Positions 1 to 10,836 of a stretch of DNA of 64,000 bases are shown here, in pieces. Made by a program: the position numbers and the translations under genes. Location of the stretch: the NCBI RefSeq assembly GCF_016056295.1, contig NZ_JAECZB010000010.1, positions 22,482 to 86,481 on the forward strand, read 5' to 3'. This DNA comes from Atlanticothrix silvestris CENA357. Its GTDB lineage: Bacteria > Cyanobacteriota > Cyanobacteriia > Cyanobacteriales > Nostocaceae. Positions within the stretch are counted from its first letter, which is position 1. The number at the start of each line of letters is the position of its first letter. The notes beneath the pieces were generated by a model that made no database searches, was not told the origin of the DNA, and saw only the letters and a list, made by a program, of their open reading frames with translations.

Positions 1-354
1 ATCAATGATGCTAATTTGCACAACGAGGAATTTTGGGAAAAAGAATCTACTGTGACTCAAAGTGGATCTATTCCTTTGGTTATTGAGGTTGTAAGTACAA
101 ACTGGGAAGATGATTATTACACCAAATTAGGGAATTATGAAGCAATGAAAATTCCTGAATATTGGGTCGTTGATTATGCAGCTTTGGGGGCAAGAAAATT
201 TATTGGTAATCCCAAACAAGCAACCATTTCTATTTATTATCTAGTTGATGAAGAATATCAAATCGCTCAATTTAGGGATGAAGAACCTATTATATCCCCT
301 ACTTTTCCAGATTTGAAACTGACTGCTCATCAGATTTTTAATGGTGCTTTGTAG
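1..354 (+). CDS. Uma2-family (DUF820) PD-(D/E)XK nuclease, 5' partial
   Basis: The reading frame is open from the first base, so the true start lies before the window; the TTG at 16 is not a credible start. The last 117 codons are present. They carry the C-terminal half of the Uma2/DUF820 fold: a strand-like VIEVVS followed by a segment with LGNYEAMKIPEYWVVD, which matches the E-x-V-S ... K-x-x-Y ... EYW-x-VD pattern of this family. Uma2 proteins are very abundant in filamentous cyanobacteria and have a restriction-endonuclease-like fold, but the cellular role of most is unknown. It ends 20 bp before a convergent gene. Confidence 0.8.
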   Translation: MNDANLHNEEFWEKESTVTQSGSIPLVIEVVSTNWEDDYYTKLGNYEAMKIPEYWVVDYAALGARKFIGNPKQATISIYYLVDEEYQIAQFRDEEPIISPTFPDLKLTAHQIFNGAL

Positions 355-374
355 AATTTTTTTATTACTGATGA

Positions 375-941
375 CTAAAGGATGACTTCTTTTCCGCGCT
401 CAGTAAAGCGAACTTCTTTAATATTCCACTGAGTATTACTAGTTAAGGTTTTACGCAGGCTACCAAACAAAGCAAACTGTTCACAACTCGAAAGAGATAA
501 CAATTGCCGTTTCGACTGGGGTGATAGTCGTAAATCAACTGTGGCAGTGCCATTTTCAACTTTGACACGATAACCAGATAAGCTCAAATCACCGGTATCT
601 CGTTCTTCTATGATTTTGCCTACCGCACCTGTGACAGGTTCTGCTGCTGGTACAGATACTTGTTGAGGAATCAGTTTTTGACATTGCACATCACTTGTAT
701 AGAGCGTGACGTTAGCGGTTTTGGTAGTTGCAACAGGGGTGTTTTCAGATGGCTCAACGTTGTTAGATTTGGCTCTTAGTTGCGCCATGCTGGGGGTTGG
801 GGTTGATGAGCTTTGTGTTGGTGTTTCGCTGGGAATGTTACGAGAAGTAGAAGGAGAATTACAACTGCTGAGGCTAGCTGCGATCGCCACAACAATAAAT
901 GGTAAGAAATATTTTGTATTTGTATTCATAATGTTGTTCAT
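375..941 (-). CDS. GerMN-domain lipoprotein
   Basis: 188 aa. An N-terminal hydrophobic stretch ends in a lipobox (SLSSC, about residue 27), so this is probably a membrane-anchored lipoprotein. A Pro/Ser/Thr-rich linker (residues 30-75) follows. The C-terminal 110 residues resemble the GerMN domain: VTLYTSD near the start, then GAVGKIIEER, GTATVDL and a final VRFTERGKEV. GerMN domains occur in envelope proteins of spore formers and of many cyanobacteria; their function here is not known. The start could also be Met5 at 929; neither start has a clear Shine-Dalgarno sequence. Confidence 0.75.
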   Translation of the reverse strand: MNNIMNTNTKYFLPFIVVAIAASLSSCNSPSTSRNIPSETPTQSSSTPTPSMAQLRAKSNNVEPSENTPVATTKTANVTLYTSDVQCQKLIPQQVSVPAAEPVTGAVGKIIEERDTGDLSLSGYRVKVENGTATVDLRLSPQSKRQLLSLSSCEQFALFGSLRKTLTSNTQWNIKEVRFTERGKEVIL

Positions 942-1168
942 AGTGATGGTGATGCTGTCTGTTTCTATTTACTTCAGTGTAGCTGGTATCAATTCCGCAT
1001 AAATTTGAAAATTTTGTTTGTAGTCTCAACAGTACAAGTTTTTAATCAAACTTTACTTCTTGGCTGTTATTGGCTATCTTAAAAACCAAGATTGGAGATA
1101 AAAATGCTTCTTTGAAAAACATTCATTGGGGCAGATTTTGCCTCTTTATCCTCCTCAATATTTGGTTC

Positions 1169-3832
1169 CTAACATTGTGATTCGTACTCACCAAATTGCT
1201 GAATAAGTTGAGCAACTAAACCTGTCCATCCAGTTTGATGGCTAGCGCCAATTCCAGCTCCATTATCACCATGAAAATATTCATGGAATAGAATTAAATT
1301 CTGCCAGTGCGGGTCATTTTGAAACTTCTGTATCCCACCATAAACAGGTCGTTGTCCAGAGGTATTTTGCAAGAAAATTCTAGTTAACCTTTGAGATAAT
1401 TCTGATGCAACTTCCCAAAGTGTCATCATTTGTCCAGAACCTGTGGGACATTCCACCTTAAAATCATCACCCAGGTAATAATAGAACTTTTGCAGAGATT
1501 CAATTAGTAAAAAGTTTACCGGAAACCAAATAGGGCCACGCCAGTTAGAATTTCCACCAAATAAACCACTGCTAGATTCAGCAGGTTCATAATCTACACG
1601 GAATTGTGAACCATTGACATCAAAAGTATAGGGATGTTCGGCGTGAAACCGAGAAAGAGCGCGAATACCATAGGGACTAAAAAACTCAGTTTCATCAAGC
1701 ATTTTTTGCAGAATACTTTTTAGCTTATCCCGTGAAACAATTGCTAATAATCTTCTAGCACCAACTCCTTTTGTTTCCATACAAGCTACATTTTGCCGTA
1801 AGTCAGGACGATTTTGGATAAACCATTCCAGCCGCTTCTTAAAGCCAAGAAGCATTCTTAAGGTTTCTGGTTCAATGCTTTCAATTGCAAATAAGGGGAT
1901 TAATCCCACCATTGACCGGACTTTTAAGGTAATCTGCTGTTCAGGTAGATGTAGCACATCATAATAAAATCCATCTGATTCATTCCACAAACTGGCTTCC
2001 ATTTCGCCAATTTTATTCATAGCATCGGCTATGTAAAGAAAATGCTCAAAAAATTTGGTGGCAATGTCTTCGTAAACAGGATTAGTCTTGGCTAACTCTA
2101 GAGCGATCGCTAACATATTTAAACAGTACATCCCCATCCAACTAGTACCATCAGATTGGTCAATATGTCCGCCTGTAGGAAGGGCTGCACTGCGGTCAAA
2201 CACGCCAATATTATCTAACCCTAAAAATCCTCCTTGAAATACGTTATTTCCCTCAGCATCTTTACGATTTACCCACCAAGTAAAGTTGAGCATCAGCTTT
2301 TGAAAAACTCGTTCTAAAAATTGGCTGTCTGTTCGCCCATAAATCTTCTGTTCAATCTTATAAATGCGCCAAGTTGCCCAAGCATGAACAGGAGGATTAA
2401 CATCACCAAATGCCCATTCATAGGCGGGAATTTGCCCATTAGGATGCATATACCATTCCCGTGTAAGAACATCCAATTGGTACTTAGCAAAATCTGGGTC
2501 AATCATTGCTAAAGGAATAGTATGGAATGCTAAATCCCAAGCAGCAAACCAGGGATATTCCCACTTATCAGGCATAGAAAGAATATCTTCATTGTAGAGA
2601 TGAAACCACTCTTGATTTCTGCCATTTTGTCGCTCTGATGGGGGTGTTGGTGTGTTGCGATCGCCTTTAAGCCAATCCTCTACAATATAATGATAAAATT
2701 GCTTGCTCCACAGCATACCAGCAAATGCTTGGCGCTGCACATTCCGCATATCTTCACTTAGAGGATATGGAGTAATACGTTGATAGAATTTCTCATATTC
2801 TTGTTGTCGCTTACTAAAAACTACCTCAAATTCATTACCAAATGGCTCAAGTAAATTGGGTGCATTACTGAGTCGTAATTTAATAGTTTTAGTTTCACCT
2901 GCTCCAACTGTTAACACATAATTAGCAGATGCTTTTGTCCCAATTTTATCAGGATTTACTGCTGATTTTTGACCATTTACGATGTAGTCATTAATGCCAT
3001 CTTTAACATAAGTCGAAGTATTGGGAGAACCAAATAATCTCTGATAATTTGTCTCGTTGTCTGTAAAGACAATCTCTGTTGCTTCCTGGCAATACAGCCA
3101 CCTATTTCCTAAACTTGGGTGAGATGCTGCAATTACATTGAAGCTACGATCTGATTTAATCTCTTTTAAAGTAGGTTTATCTGCATCTCCATTCCAACAC
3201 CAAGTATTACGAAACCAAAGGGTCGGTAATAGGTGTAATGTTTTAGCTTCTGTACCTCTGTTGACTGCTTTAATTTGAATGAGAATATCTTCCGCAGAAT
3301 GCTTGGCATATTCCACAAAAACATCAAAATATCGATTGTCATCAAACACACCTGTATCTAAGAGTTCAAATTCTGGTTCTCGACGATTTCGGCGTTGATT
3401 TTCTGCAACTAATTGGGAGTAAGGGAAAGCTGCATGAGGATATTTATACAGCGCTTTCATATATGAATGTGTGGGAGTGCTGTCTAAATAAAAGTAATAT
3501 TCTTTAACATCTTCACCGTGATTACCTTCACTACCAGTTAGACCAAAAATCCTTTCTTTGAGAATAGAATCTTCACCATTCCAAAGGGCGATCGCAAAAC
3601 AAAGCCGTTGATGATTATCAGAAATACCAAAAATCCCATCCTCACCCCAACGGTAGGCACGAGAACGAGCCTGATCGTGGGTGAAATAGTCCCAGGCTGT
3701 ACCGTTTGGGCTATAATCTTCACGTACTGTTCCCCACTGGCGATCGCTTAAATATGGCCCCCATCTGCGCCAATGAGCTACGTGATTTTGAGCTTCTTGT
3801 AATCTAATTTCTTCTTGGGTTGGAGTTGTCAT
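1169..3832 (-). CDS. GH63-family glucosidase (MGH1-like glycoside hydrolase)
   Basis: 887 aa from the ATG at 3832. This start is chosen because the longer frame (to 3910) would overlap the upstream gene by 64 bp, while this one leaves a 14-bp gap. The protein is cytosolic, with no signal peptide. The N-terminus ([30 protein letters not shown]) and the C-terminal [21 protein letters not shown] block are typical of the bacterial GH63 enzymes annotated as glucosidases. The family hydrolyses alpha-glucosides and includes mannosyl-oligosaccharide glucosidase and bacterial glucosylglycerate hydrolase; the substrate cannot be told from sequence alone. It is probably co-transcribed with the debranching-type enzyme upstream. 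A link to a compatible solute or storage glucan is inference. Confidence 0.85.
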   Translation of the reverse strand: MTTPTQEEIRLQEAQNHVAHWRRWGPYLSDRQWGTVREDYSPNGTAWDYFTHDQARSRAYRWGEDGIFGISDNHQRLCFAIALWNGEDSILKERIFGLTGSEGNHGEDVKEYYFYLDSTPTHSYMKALYKYPHAAFPYSQLVAENQRRNRREPEFELLDTGVFDDNRYFDVFVEYAKHSAEDILIQIKAVNRGTEAKTLHLLPTLWFRNTWCWNGDADKPTLKEIKSDRSFNVIAASHPSLGNRWLYCQEATEIVFTDNETNYQRLFGSPNTSTYVKDGINDYIVNGQKSAVNPDKIGTKASANYVLTVGAGETKTIKLRLSNAPNLLEPFGNEFEVVFSKRQQEYEKFYQRITPYPLSEDMRNVQRQAFAGMLWSKQFYHYIVEDWLKGDRNTPTPPSERQNGRNQEWFHLYNEDILSMPDKWEYPWFAAWDLAFHTIPLAMIDPDFAKYQLDVLTREWYMHPNGQIPAYEWAFGDVNPPVHAWATWRIYKIEQKIYGRTDSQFLERVFQKLMLNFTWWVNRKDAEGNNVFQGGFLGLDNIGVFDRSAALPTGGHIDQSDGTSWMGMYCLNMLAIALELAKTNPVYEDIATKFFEHFLYIADAMNKIGEMEASLWNESDGFYYDVLHLPEQQITLKVRSMVGLIPLFAIESIEPETLRMLLGFKKRLEWFIQNRPDLRQNVACMETKGVGARRLLAIVSRDKLKSILQKMLDETEFFSPYGIRALSRFHAEHPYTFDVNGSQFRVDYEPAESSSGLFGGNSNWRGPIWFPVNFLLIESLQKFYYYLGDDFKVECPTGSGQMMTLWEVASELSQRLTRIFLQNTSGQRPVYGGIQKFQNDPHWQNLILFHEYFHGDNGAGIGASHQTGWTGLVAQLIQQFGEYESQC

Positions 3833-3846
3833 ATTATTACTCTGTA

Positions 3847-5829
3847 TCAATTCTCCGTAGCCAGCCAAGCACGCAAAACTTCTGCCACTGTCCACGCTTG
3901 AGCAATACATCCTCTGGGAGTCATTGGTGCATCACCATCAAAAATTTCGCTGAGACTACCAAGACCATGTGTGGTGAGATGGTTAGCCATTGGTTCCAAA
4001 AACTTACGCGCTTGTTGAGGATTTTTGTAGACACGTAGGTGTGCTGTAACAAATGCACCCAGCAACCAACCCCAGACGGTTCCCTGGTGGTAAGCTCCAT
4101 CACGTTTATATTGGCTGCCACCATATTTACCCTGATATTGGGGGTGATCAAAAGAGAGCGATCGCAACCCGTGGGAAGTTAATAGAATTCGTCCACAAAC
4201 ATCTACTACTCCTGTTTGTTGAGCTAGCGTCAGCGGACTTTCAGGTAAGGAAACGGCAAAAATTTGGTTAGGACGTAGAGATGGGTCATTTCCGTCGGGG
4301 CTATCTAGCACATCGTAACAGTAGCCAGTTTCCTGATTCCAAAAGCGAGCGAATCTGGCTTGGGCGCGGTCAGCGATCGCCTCATATTCTTGGTGTGGTT
4401 TATTTAGATAACGGGCAAACTTGGCCATCGTCCGCAAAGCATTATACCAAAGAGCATTAACTTCAATTGGTTTACCAATACGAGGCGTCACTACCCAATC
4501 TCCCACTTTTGCATCCATCCAAGTGAGTTGTACACCTGTTTCTCCTGCATAAAGTAAACCATCGGTAGAATCAAGATGAATGTTGTAGCGTGTACCGCGA
4601 CAGTGCCAGTTGATAATATCTGCCAGCACGGGGAAAAGTTCCATTAGTAAATCATCGTCCCCAGTAGTCTTGTGGTAAGCTCGGATGGCTTCAAAATACC
4701 ATAGCGTTGCATCGACTGTGTTGTATTCTGGTGTCTCACCTGCATCAGGAAAACGATTAGGCAACATTCCCTGGTCTACATACCTGGCAAAAGTGCGAAG
4801 AATCGAGCGTGCAACCTCTGGACGACCAGTAGCCAGGGTCAACCCAGGCAAGCTAATCATCGTATCCCGTCCCCAGTCTCCAAACCAGTGATAACCAGCA
4901 ATGATAGTTTTGCCATCAGGGTCTTCTGGTACGGAACGGTCAACGATAAATTGGTCAGCAGCTAACACCAGACGATTTACCCAAGCAGGAAAATCGGGAG
5001 TATTTAGAGGACAGTTAGAATTCGCAAGTCTGATTAACTTTTGCTCAAAAGCCTGACGGTGTTTGAGTGCTGCTTCACTATTTAAATCTGATTGCTTATG
5101 AGTACTGGCAATCAACGCGATCGCTTCCCCAGGATTCAGTGTAACTTCAAAAGTAGTAGCATGAAGATGGTCTTCTTGATCGTTCAATCCCCGATAGCGT
5201 TCAACTGCTAGGTCAAAGCCATAGTACCAATTGTGAGAAGGCGAGGCACTGCCGCAGTCACTTAGCAGATACAATGGTACAGCATCGGCATCAGCAGTTA
5301 CACGAATTCCCTGTTCCACCTGCTCAACAGACATCTGCCAACCATTGCTTTGGGTGTCGCTGTGATAATCGCGGTAGTTGATTATGGCTTTAAGCGTCAA
5401 CTTCAGCGGTTGGGTAGCACGACGTAGAGTATATTGGATGTATGTTGTATTAGCTTTATGCTGCATCCATATTCGTTTTTCTAACAAAGCGTCAGCAACA
5501 GCAAAACGCCATACAGGAATTGTACCTTCCAAGGAAAAATTTTCGATGTGTTGATAACCGTGGGGGCTGATCGTACTATCTGCCCACCGATTGGTATGTA
5601 GATCATAAAAGCGATGATCATACAAAACAGTTTCATCTAGTTTTGCCAGCAGCAAGGTGCGACCCAGAGGCGGTTGCAATGCTGCTACTAGTAAGCCGTG
5701 ATAGCGACGGGTCAATAAACCTGCCACTGTTCCAGAAGCATAACCACCAATACCGTTAGTAACTAACCATTCCCGTAACTCTGCGGTGTCGAGATTACCG
5801 CAGATTTCCCGCCCAAATTCAATAGACAT
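3847..5829 (-). CDS. Glycogen debranching enzyme-type amylo-alpha-1,6-glucosidase
   Basis: 660 aa, close to the usual length of bacterial archaeal-type debranching enzymes. The N-terminal domain ([17 protein letters not shown], then TRRYHGLL) matches the GDE N-terminal domain. The C-terminal (alpha/alpha)6 domain holds the family block [17 protein letters not shown] near residue 315 and [12 protein letters not shown] near residue 370. The expected activity is hydrolysis of alpha-1,6 branch glucose in limit dextrins in the cytosol. First gene of a pair with the GH63 enzyme (14-bp gap), suggesting joint glucan or glucoside breakdown. Confidence 0.88.
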   Translation of the reverse strand: MSIEFGREICGNLDTAELREWLVTNGIGGYASGTVAGLLTRRYHGLLVAALQPPLGRTLLLAKLDETVLYDHRFYDLHTNRWADSTISPHGYQHIENFSLEGTIPVWRFAVADALLEKRIWMQHKANTTYIQYTLRRATQPLKLTLKAIINYRDYHSDTQSNGWQMSVEQVEQGIRVTADADAVPLYLLSDCGSASPSHNWYYGFDLAVERYRGLNDQEDHLHATTFEVTLNPGEAIALIASTHKQSDLNSEAALKHRQAFEQKLIRLANSNCPLNTPDFPAWVNRLVLAADQFIVDRSVPEDPDGKTIIAGYHWFGDWGRDTMISLPGLTLATGRPEVARSILRTFARYVDQGMLPNRFPDAGETPEYNTVDATLWYFEAIRAYHKTTGDDDLLMELFPVLADIINWHCRGTRYNIHLDSTDGLLYAGETGVQLTWMDAKVGDWVVTPRIGKPIEVNALWYNALRTMAKFARYLNKPHQEYEAIADRAQARFARFWNQETGYCYDVLDSPDGNDPSLRPNQIFAVSLPESPLTLAQQTGVVDVCGRILLTSHGLRSLSFDHPQYQGKYGGSQYKRDGAYHQGTVWGWLLGAFVTAHLRVYKNPQQARKFLEPMANHLTTHGLGSLSEIFDGDAPMTPRGCIAQAWTVAEVLRAWLATEN

Positions 5830-5879
5830 AAATCAATACTCTTGCTGGTTTTTTCTTCCGGCGTTGCATAAATGCGGGA

Positions 5880-5965
5880 TGATTTACCTCACGCAGAGGC
5901 AAGGCAGCGCGTTGGGCGGGTTTCCCGACTTGAAGCGACTGCCGCGCAGAGACGCAGAGAGGATA
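5880..5965. repeat. Dispersed cyanobacterial repeat (CGCAGAG-type)
   Basis: Intergenic segment with the motif CACGCAGAGGCAAGG and, further on, CGCGCAGAGACGCAGAGAGG. Variants of this heptad-like CGCAGAG sequence recur in the window (for example near 18140), as in other Nostoc-type genomes. It does not code. Confidence 0.5.
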
Positions 5966-6072
5966 ACGAGTTTGAGATTCTAATAAATCCAATTTCATTC
6001 CATGATTCAGCAACGCCTTTTCTTCTTAAAGTGACAAAACAGAGGTCATAGTAATTTCCTTTGTGATATGCA

Positions 6073-6870
6073 TCAGGAATTGGGAAACTTATCACGATAG
6101 CCGCAGCGAAAAATACAGCGTTTGTTGTTATGGTGATGGAGTTTGGCGCAGCGTACAGCCCTTTTTCCTTTGAGTTTTACATAAACTTCGGCTGCCAAAA
6201 ACATCCCTAAAAGTGGTGCGATGAAATAAACCCAAATGGCTGTCCAATTATGAGAAGGAATTGCGGATGCTAGGGTACGCGCTGGATTCATGCTCATACC
6301 AGATAATGGTGCTTCTACGGTAATGTAAATTGCAATCATTACCCCAGCAAATATCCCTGTAAATGGTGCTAGTTTGGGAGTATTGGATACAAACAAAATC
6401 ATTAACATGATTCCAAAAGAAATTATTAGTTCAGCCAAGAATGCCACACCTGCACCACCTGAACCGGGAACTGTGACAATGTAATTTATAGATGGATTGG
6501 TGAGTGCATTCTTAAATACTGATACTGCTAACAGTAGTCCCATCAATCCACCCAAAAACTGAGCCAGGATGTAGAAAATTGCATCCCACCGCTGAATTTT
6601 GCCAAGACGGAAGAAAGTTAAAGTGACAACTGGATTGATATGTGCGCCGGATTGCTTACCCCAAGGAGAGTAAATAATAAAAATAGCAGTTAATCCCATC
6701 GCCACACCAATGACGAACCGTCGTAAAAGTGAGTCAGTAATTGCCTGTCGAATTGGTGAACTTGGATGCTCTATTAGTGCAGTTACTAGCCCCGCAGAAA
6801 GCATAAAGATACCCAATCCCGCAGCTTCCATCAAGTATTCTGGATAATGTCTCCGTAGTGCTTGCATCAT
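6073..6870 (-). CDS. Aquaporin / MIP-family channel
   Basis: 265 aa with six hydrophobic segments and the two half-helix motifs of the major intrinsic protein family. The first is SGAHINPVVTLTF, with NPV instead of NPA; the second is MSMNPARTLAS, a canonical NPA. The C-terminal about 30 residues after the last membrane segment are basic and His/Cys-containing. The family moves water or small neutral solutes such as glycerol across the plasma membrane. Its place between sugar hydrolases and an SDR suggests solute handling, but the selectivity is not established. Confidence 0.85.
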   Translation of the reverse strand: MMQALRRHYPEYLMEAAGLGIFMLSAGLVTALIEHPSSPIRQAITDSLLRRFVIGVAMGLTAIFIIYSPWGKQSGAHINPVVTLTFFRLGKIQRWDAIFYILAQFLGGLMGLLLAVSVFKNALTNPSINYIVTVPGSGGAGVAFLAELIISFGIMLMILFVSNTPKLAPFTGIFAGVMIAIYITVEAPLSGMSMNPARTLASAIPSHNWTAIWVYFIAPLLGMFLAAEVYVKLKGKRAVRCAKLHHHNNKRCIFRCGYRDKFPNS

Positions 6871-6965
6871 CTGTGGCGATCGCGATATTTTTTATATTGA
6901 TTAGTTCGGTTTCTAGGCGATTGCGTGTTGCACAACCTGCTCAACAATAAATCTAGCAACATATT

Positions 6966-7763
6966 CTACTGTTCTTGATAGTTCCAAAGTAGTCCACCAT
7001 CCACAAAGAAAGTGCTACCTGTAATGTAGTCAGCCTCAGCAGAAGCGAGAAACTTCACCAAGGAAGCAACATCTTGTGGTTGACCCAAACGACCCAAAGG
7101 AATATTTTGTAATAGCGCACCCAACTTTTCTGGGTTATTCAACAGTTTCGTATTAATAGGAGTTTCTATTGCTCCTGGTGCAACATTATTAATCGTAATA
7201 CCCAAAGCACCTAACTCAACTGCCAAGTTACGAGTAAGCATTTTCATCCCGCCTTTGCTAGCACAGTAAGCAGTAAAATTAGGAAATGGTAGTTCTTCAT
7301 GCACCGAACTAATATTGATAATTTTTCCAGTTCGTTTAGTTTCAATCAAATGTTGTACAAAGATTTGAGTAGCAAAAAATACACCCTTTAAGTTGACATT
7401 CATCACAGCGTCATAATCTGCTTCTGTAACATCCCAAAAAGCTGCATGTTTTTCAATACCAGCATTGTTCACTAGAATATCTAGCTTGCCAAAATGCTTA
7501 ATACTTTCTGCAATTAGTTGACGTATTTCATCAACACTACCCAAGTTTGCCTGGAGTGTGTAACCATAGGACTGGGGACAACAAGCTAGATGACAATTAG
7601 CACCAATAGCTTCTACCTTGGCTAAAGTTTCCTCTGCTCCTTCTGGGTGAGAACGATAGTTAATCACAACATTTGCCCCTGCTTGAGCAAGACAAAGAAC
7701 AATTCCTTGTCCAATTCCTTGACTGCTACCAGTAACTAAAGCAACTTTGCCATCTAGTCTCAT
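6966..7763 (-). CDS. SDR-family oxidoreductase, glucose 1-dehydrogenase-like
   Basis: 265 aa. Classical short-chain dehydrogenase: TGSSQGIGQG nucleotide-binding loop (residues 11-20), NNAGIEK, the catalytic Ser in INISSVHEE, the YCASKGG Tyr-Lys pair, and a C-terminal DYITGSTFFVDGG. Between beta-3 and beta-4 there is an insertion of about ten residues with three cysteines (CHLACCPQSYGY) that a typical SDR lacks. It presumably oxidises a sugar or polyol with NAD(P). It lies between the aquaporin (95 bp) and the DM13 lipoprotein (31 bp), all on the same strand. Confidence 0.85.
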   Translation of the reverse strand: MRLDGKVALVTGSSQGIGQGIVLCLAQAGANVVINYRSHPEGAEETLAKVEAIGANCHLACCPQSYGYTLQANLGSVDEIRQLIAESIKHFGKLDILVNNAGIEKHAAFWDVTEADYDAVMNVNLKGVFFATQIFVQHLIETKRTGKIINISSVHEELPFPNFTAYCASKGGMKMLTRNLAVELGALGITINNVAPGAIETPINTKLLNNPEKLGALLQNIPLGRLGQPQDVASLVKFLASAEADYITGSTFFVDGGLLWNYQEQ

Positions 7764-7794
7764 AAACTTGTTCCTTGTGATTGATTGATATTGC

Positions 7795-8304
7795 CTAAAT
7801 TAAATTAGCAGCACCAAAAGTAGCATTAAATTTACGACACCAGATAACCGCAGATTTGTAGTCTGCTAAATTGATATTGTTAGGAATGAGATATGTTTGA
7901 GCGCCACTATATTTTTGTAAGGGAGCAATGATCATATAGTCTCCCTCTTTTAGAGGATATGATGGTGGCTTAGTTGAATTGATGACGTTATCTAAACGAT
8001 GTAAAATTACTACCAAATCTGGCCCTAGTTCAGAAGTTTTAAATGACTGGTCAAGCTCTATAAAGGATTTACCATCTTTATTAGTAATACGGGCTGTTCC
8101 TTGAGTTGTATGTTCTCCAGAAACAAACGTGCCTGACTTGATCACAGTTGAATCTTGAGATTGTTTTGACTGGGTTAAAGGCTTCGTCTGAGTTGAAGAC
8201 ACGGGAATAGGACTTTCATTAGGTTGGTTGTTTGAAACTTCTTGAACACAGCTAACTAGCATAAAATAAGACAAGCCCCAAATTAATAAATCTCTGATTT
8301 TCAT
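7795..8304 (-). CDS. DM13-domain lipoprotein
   Basis: 169 aa. The signal peptide ends in a lipobox (FMLVSC, Cys19), then a Gln/Ser/Thr-rich linker. The C-terminal about 110 residues match the DM13 domain: GTARI, ELDQSFKTSELGPDLVVIL, QTYLIPNNINLADYKSAVIWC and a closing FGAANLI. The invariant Cys of VIWC is present. DM13 domains are proposed redox or electron-transfer modules; the protein would sit on a membrane facing the periplasm. First gene of the minus-strand run containing SDR, aquaporin and glycosidases. Confidence 0.82.
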   Translation of the reverse strand: MKIRDLLIWGLSYFMLVSCVQEVSNNQPNESPIPVSSTQTKPLTQSKQSQDSTVIKSGTFVSGEHTTQGTARITNKDGKSFIELDQSFKTSELGPDLVVILHRLDNVINSTKPPSYPLKEGDYMIIAPLQKYSGAQTYLIPNNINLADYKSAVIWCRKFNATFGAANLI

Positions 8305-8705
8305 GATTTAAATTCCTCAATACATTACTCAGCTATGTAGCTCGTAGCTTTAAGTTTAAACTGATTATTACTGAAATAATTAGCTTGAAAATTATAGATA
8401 GCTAAAAATTAATACCTAGAAAGCTGATATTTTGTTTAGATCTATCTTATGGAATTCTCAGCAAGTTTTAAATTTTCAGGTTATTAGGACTTACGCAAAA
8501 ATCACCAAAAACCTTAATTCATCGAACCGCCAAGACGCCAAGAACGCCAAGAATTCGTGGAGTGTGTGTAAGTTATAGTTATGTCTGAATTATTGCTGAG
8601 AAAGCAGTGAAAGAATTTCTCAGCGAAGGTTTATTCTTTCATCACTTAAGAGTTACTGAGCGCCGCGATACTAAGAGCAGTTCACTAAAGCAACTCTTAA
8701 TACCT
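8305..8705. other. Intergenic region with a dispersed repeat
   Basis: About 400 bp between the divergent DM13 lipoprotein and NDH-2-like genes, so it should hold promoters for both. Near 8487-8571 it carries a GGACTTACGCAAAAATC segment followed by CGCCAAGACGCCAAG-type tandem units, a dispersed-repeat type of this genome. No ORF here looks real; the in-frame TTG/GTG extension upstream of 8706 is not protein-like. Confidence 0.5.
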
Positions 8706-10121
8706 ATGCAGCAAGCGTCTCATCCCACAGTCATCCTGGGTGGTGGCTTCGCTGGACTATTTACAGCTTTACACTTAAGCCAGCAAAATTATTCTCATCC
8801 AATTATTTTAATAGAACAGCGCGATCGCTTCAGTTTTAAACCGTTATTATATGAACTGCTCAGCGGCGAACTGCACAGCAAACAAGTTTATCCACGCTAT
8901 AAAGAGCTTTTAACTGGTAGTAATGTAACCTTTGTGCAAAACGCAGTGAAATCGATTCATCTCAATCAACGCAGAGTTATTGTCGCTTCTGGAAAAGTTT
9001 TTAATTACGCCTACTTGGTATTAACATTGGGTAGCGAAACAACCTACTTTGATACTCCCGGTGCGGCAGAATGTGCAATGCCGTTTACATCTGGGGAAGA
9101 GGCGATCGCTCTACGAAAACACTTGCGCCGCAAGCTGCACCAAGCAATCCAAACTCAAGACTCTCAACATCGTCGTTTGCTGTTGACTACTGCCATTATT
9201 GGTGCAGGGCCGGCTGGTATTGAACTAGCGTGTACATTAGCAGATTTGTTGCCTATCTGGTACGACGAATTGGGCGGTGATGCTAGCGAAGTTCGGGTTG
9301 TCCTAGTTAACCGCAGCCAAGAAATCCTTAAAGGAGATGTGAATAGCCATTTACGCTACATAGCACAACGTGCCCTCAAACGCCGCGTAATTCCTGTGGA
9401 TTTTCTATTTAATGCGGCTGTCACTAGGATTCAGCCCCAAGGTGTGGAGTACCAGCAACACAACCAAACACAGATTTTACAAGCTGGAACAGTCGTCTGG
9501 ACAGCTGGCACTGCTCCTAATCCTCTGTTGATGGAGTTAACAGTTCCTAGCAACCGAGGGCGGTTACTGGTAACATCAACATTGCAACTCCTGAATTTTC
9601 CCGAAGTCTTCGCGGCTGGAGACTGTGCCACAAATAGTAGCAATCCCCAACCACCCACCGCCCAAGTCGCCTATCAACAGGGAAAAGCGATCGCTCAAAA
9701 TCTCCAACGTCTGGAGGAAGGTAAACCCGCCATTCCTATAGAAATCCAAATGCGGGGTACTTTGATGAAACTAGGACTTAATGAAGGTGTGGCAAACTTG
9801 TTCAATAAAGTCCAGATTAAAGGACAACCGGGTCATTTCATCCGAGAAGCAACATATTTACAACTGTTACCAAACTCTGCACATAACCGCAAAGTCACAA
9901 CTGAGTGGCTGACTGACGAATTATTCCAGCGCGATCGTTCCATTACCTATATGCAACTCGGACAAACGCCTTTACTCTCTGGGATTGCAACTATTGCTGC
10001 TGCAATTATTTTGACAACTCCTCTCGTCTGGCGGGCTGCTCAACCTATGCAATTTCAGCAAAACCTTGGTTGGACAGGTATACCAACGTTACTTGATTGG
10101 CTTGTACCCCCTTCTCGATAA
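8706..10121 (+). CDS. NAD(P)/FAD-dependent oxidoreductase (type II NADH dehydrogenase-like)
   Basis: 471 aa from the ATG at 8706, just before the FAD-binding motif TVILGGGFAGLFTALHL. Upstream codons in the same frame are not conserved-looking. Second dinucleotide motif TAIIGAGPAGIELACTLAD; a late FAD site is VFAAGDCA. The C-terminus has one hydrophobic segment (about residues 425-445). This is the pattern of NDH-2-type pyridine nucleotide dehydrogenases, which pass electrons from NAD(P)H to quinone at the membrane. It is followed after 85 bp by a DoxX-like membrane protein. Confidence 0.85.
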   Translation: MQQASHPTVILGGGFAGLFTALHLSQQNYSHPIILIEQRDRFSFKPLLYELLSGELHSKQVYPRYKELLTGSNVTFVQNAVKSIHLNQRRVIVASGKVFNYAYLVLTLGSETTYFDTPGAAECAMPFTSGEEAIALRKHLRRKLHQAIQTQDSQHRRLLLTTAIIGAGPAGIELACTLADLLPIWYDELGGDASEVRVVLVNRSQEILKGDVNSHLRYIAQRALKRRVIPVDFLFNAAVTRIQPQGVEYQQHNQTQILQAGTVVWTAGTAPNPLLMELTVPSNRGRLLVTSTLQLLNFPEVFAAGDCATNSSNPQPPTAQVAYQQGKAIAQNLQRLEEGKPAIPIEIQMRGTLMKLGLNEGVANLFNKVQIKGQPGHFIREATYLQLLPNSAHNRKVTTEWLTDELFQRDRSITYMQLGQTPLLSGIATIAAAIILTTPLVWRAAQPMQFQQNLGWTGIPTLLDWLVPPSR

Positions 10122-10206
10122 AGAACGCAGGGATATGAGGCCACTTTGAGGTACTTTCCACATTACAAACTATTCAAACCTAATTTCATCTCTGAGGAGT
10201 TTACTT

Positions 10207-10722
10207 ATGAAATACCTACTCAACCTCCGGACGGCTTTTGTTGTCAATCGTGTGACGATGGGCGTTTTCTTCTTCATCTCTGGAATTGCTAACTATCTCA
10301 ATTTCAGTATTCCTAATGGTTTTTACCAAACTGTCCTCACTCAGAAACTTCAAATAATTGGCCCTGGGATTCCGCCGGGATGGGAAGGTATGGGGCCATT
10401 GCCTTGGTTAATCGCTGTTCCTTATGGCTGGTTGCTACCTTTAGCTGAAATTATTTTGGGTGCATTGTTTGCCCTCAACTATTGGGTGCGGTGGACAGGG
10501 CTACTACTGATTTTGATGACATTCAGCATCATTTTGGCATTTGGGATTATTCCTGCTGGCAGCTTATTTCCTAATGCAGCAGAAAGCTTTAACAAAAACA
10601 TCCTATTCATGACTTTGATTTGGATGTGTATTGCCTACGATGCTCACGAACAGAAAATGAGCCGTCGTCGTGCCCAAGCAGCAGATGACTATACTCTGAA
10701 TGTTGCTAACGACGAGATGTAA
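10207..10722 (+). CDS. DoxX-like integral membrane protein
   Basis: 171 aa with four hydrophobic segments (about residues 12-30, 72-95, 98-118 and 130-147), consistent with the DoxX/SURF4-like fold. A good Shine-Dalgarno (TGAGGAGT) sits 8 nt upstream of the ATG. It lies between an NDH-2-like flavoprotein and a GMC oxidoreductase, both on the same strand, so a membrane redox accessory role is possible. That is inference from position; the family assignment is by topology and is moderate. Confidence 0.6.
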   Translation: MKYLLNLRTAFVVNRVTMGVFFFISGIANYLNFSIPNGFYQTVLTQKLQIIGPGIPPGWEGMGPLPWLIAVPYGWLLPLAEIILGALFALNYWVRWTGLLLILMTFSIILAFGIIPAGSLFPNAAESFNKNILFMTLIWMCIAYDAHEQKMSRRRAQAADDYTLNVANDEM

Positions 10723-10757
10723 AACCGATCAAGGGATGATGCGATGGGGTATTAAAC

Positions 10758-10814
10758 CAACTGACAACTGACAACTAACAACTGACAACTAACAACTAAC
10801 AACTAACAACTGAC
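10758..10814. repeat. Heptameric short tandem repeat (ACAACTG/ACAACTA)
   Basis: About eight tandem heptamers alternating ACAACTG and ACAACTA in the gap before the GMC oxidoreductase. This is the STRR type known from Nostoc and Anabaena. Related arrays occur at 12436-12460 and 20432-20486. Confidence 0.9.
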
Positions 10815-10836
10815 CTGCGTAGCATACATAAAACTC

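Noticed and set aside
8607..8705. N-terminal extension of the NDH-2-like protein
   Set aside because: The extra 33 codons start with a non-ATG codon and are not protein-like; the FAD motif begins just after ATG 8706.
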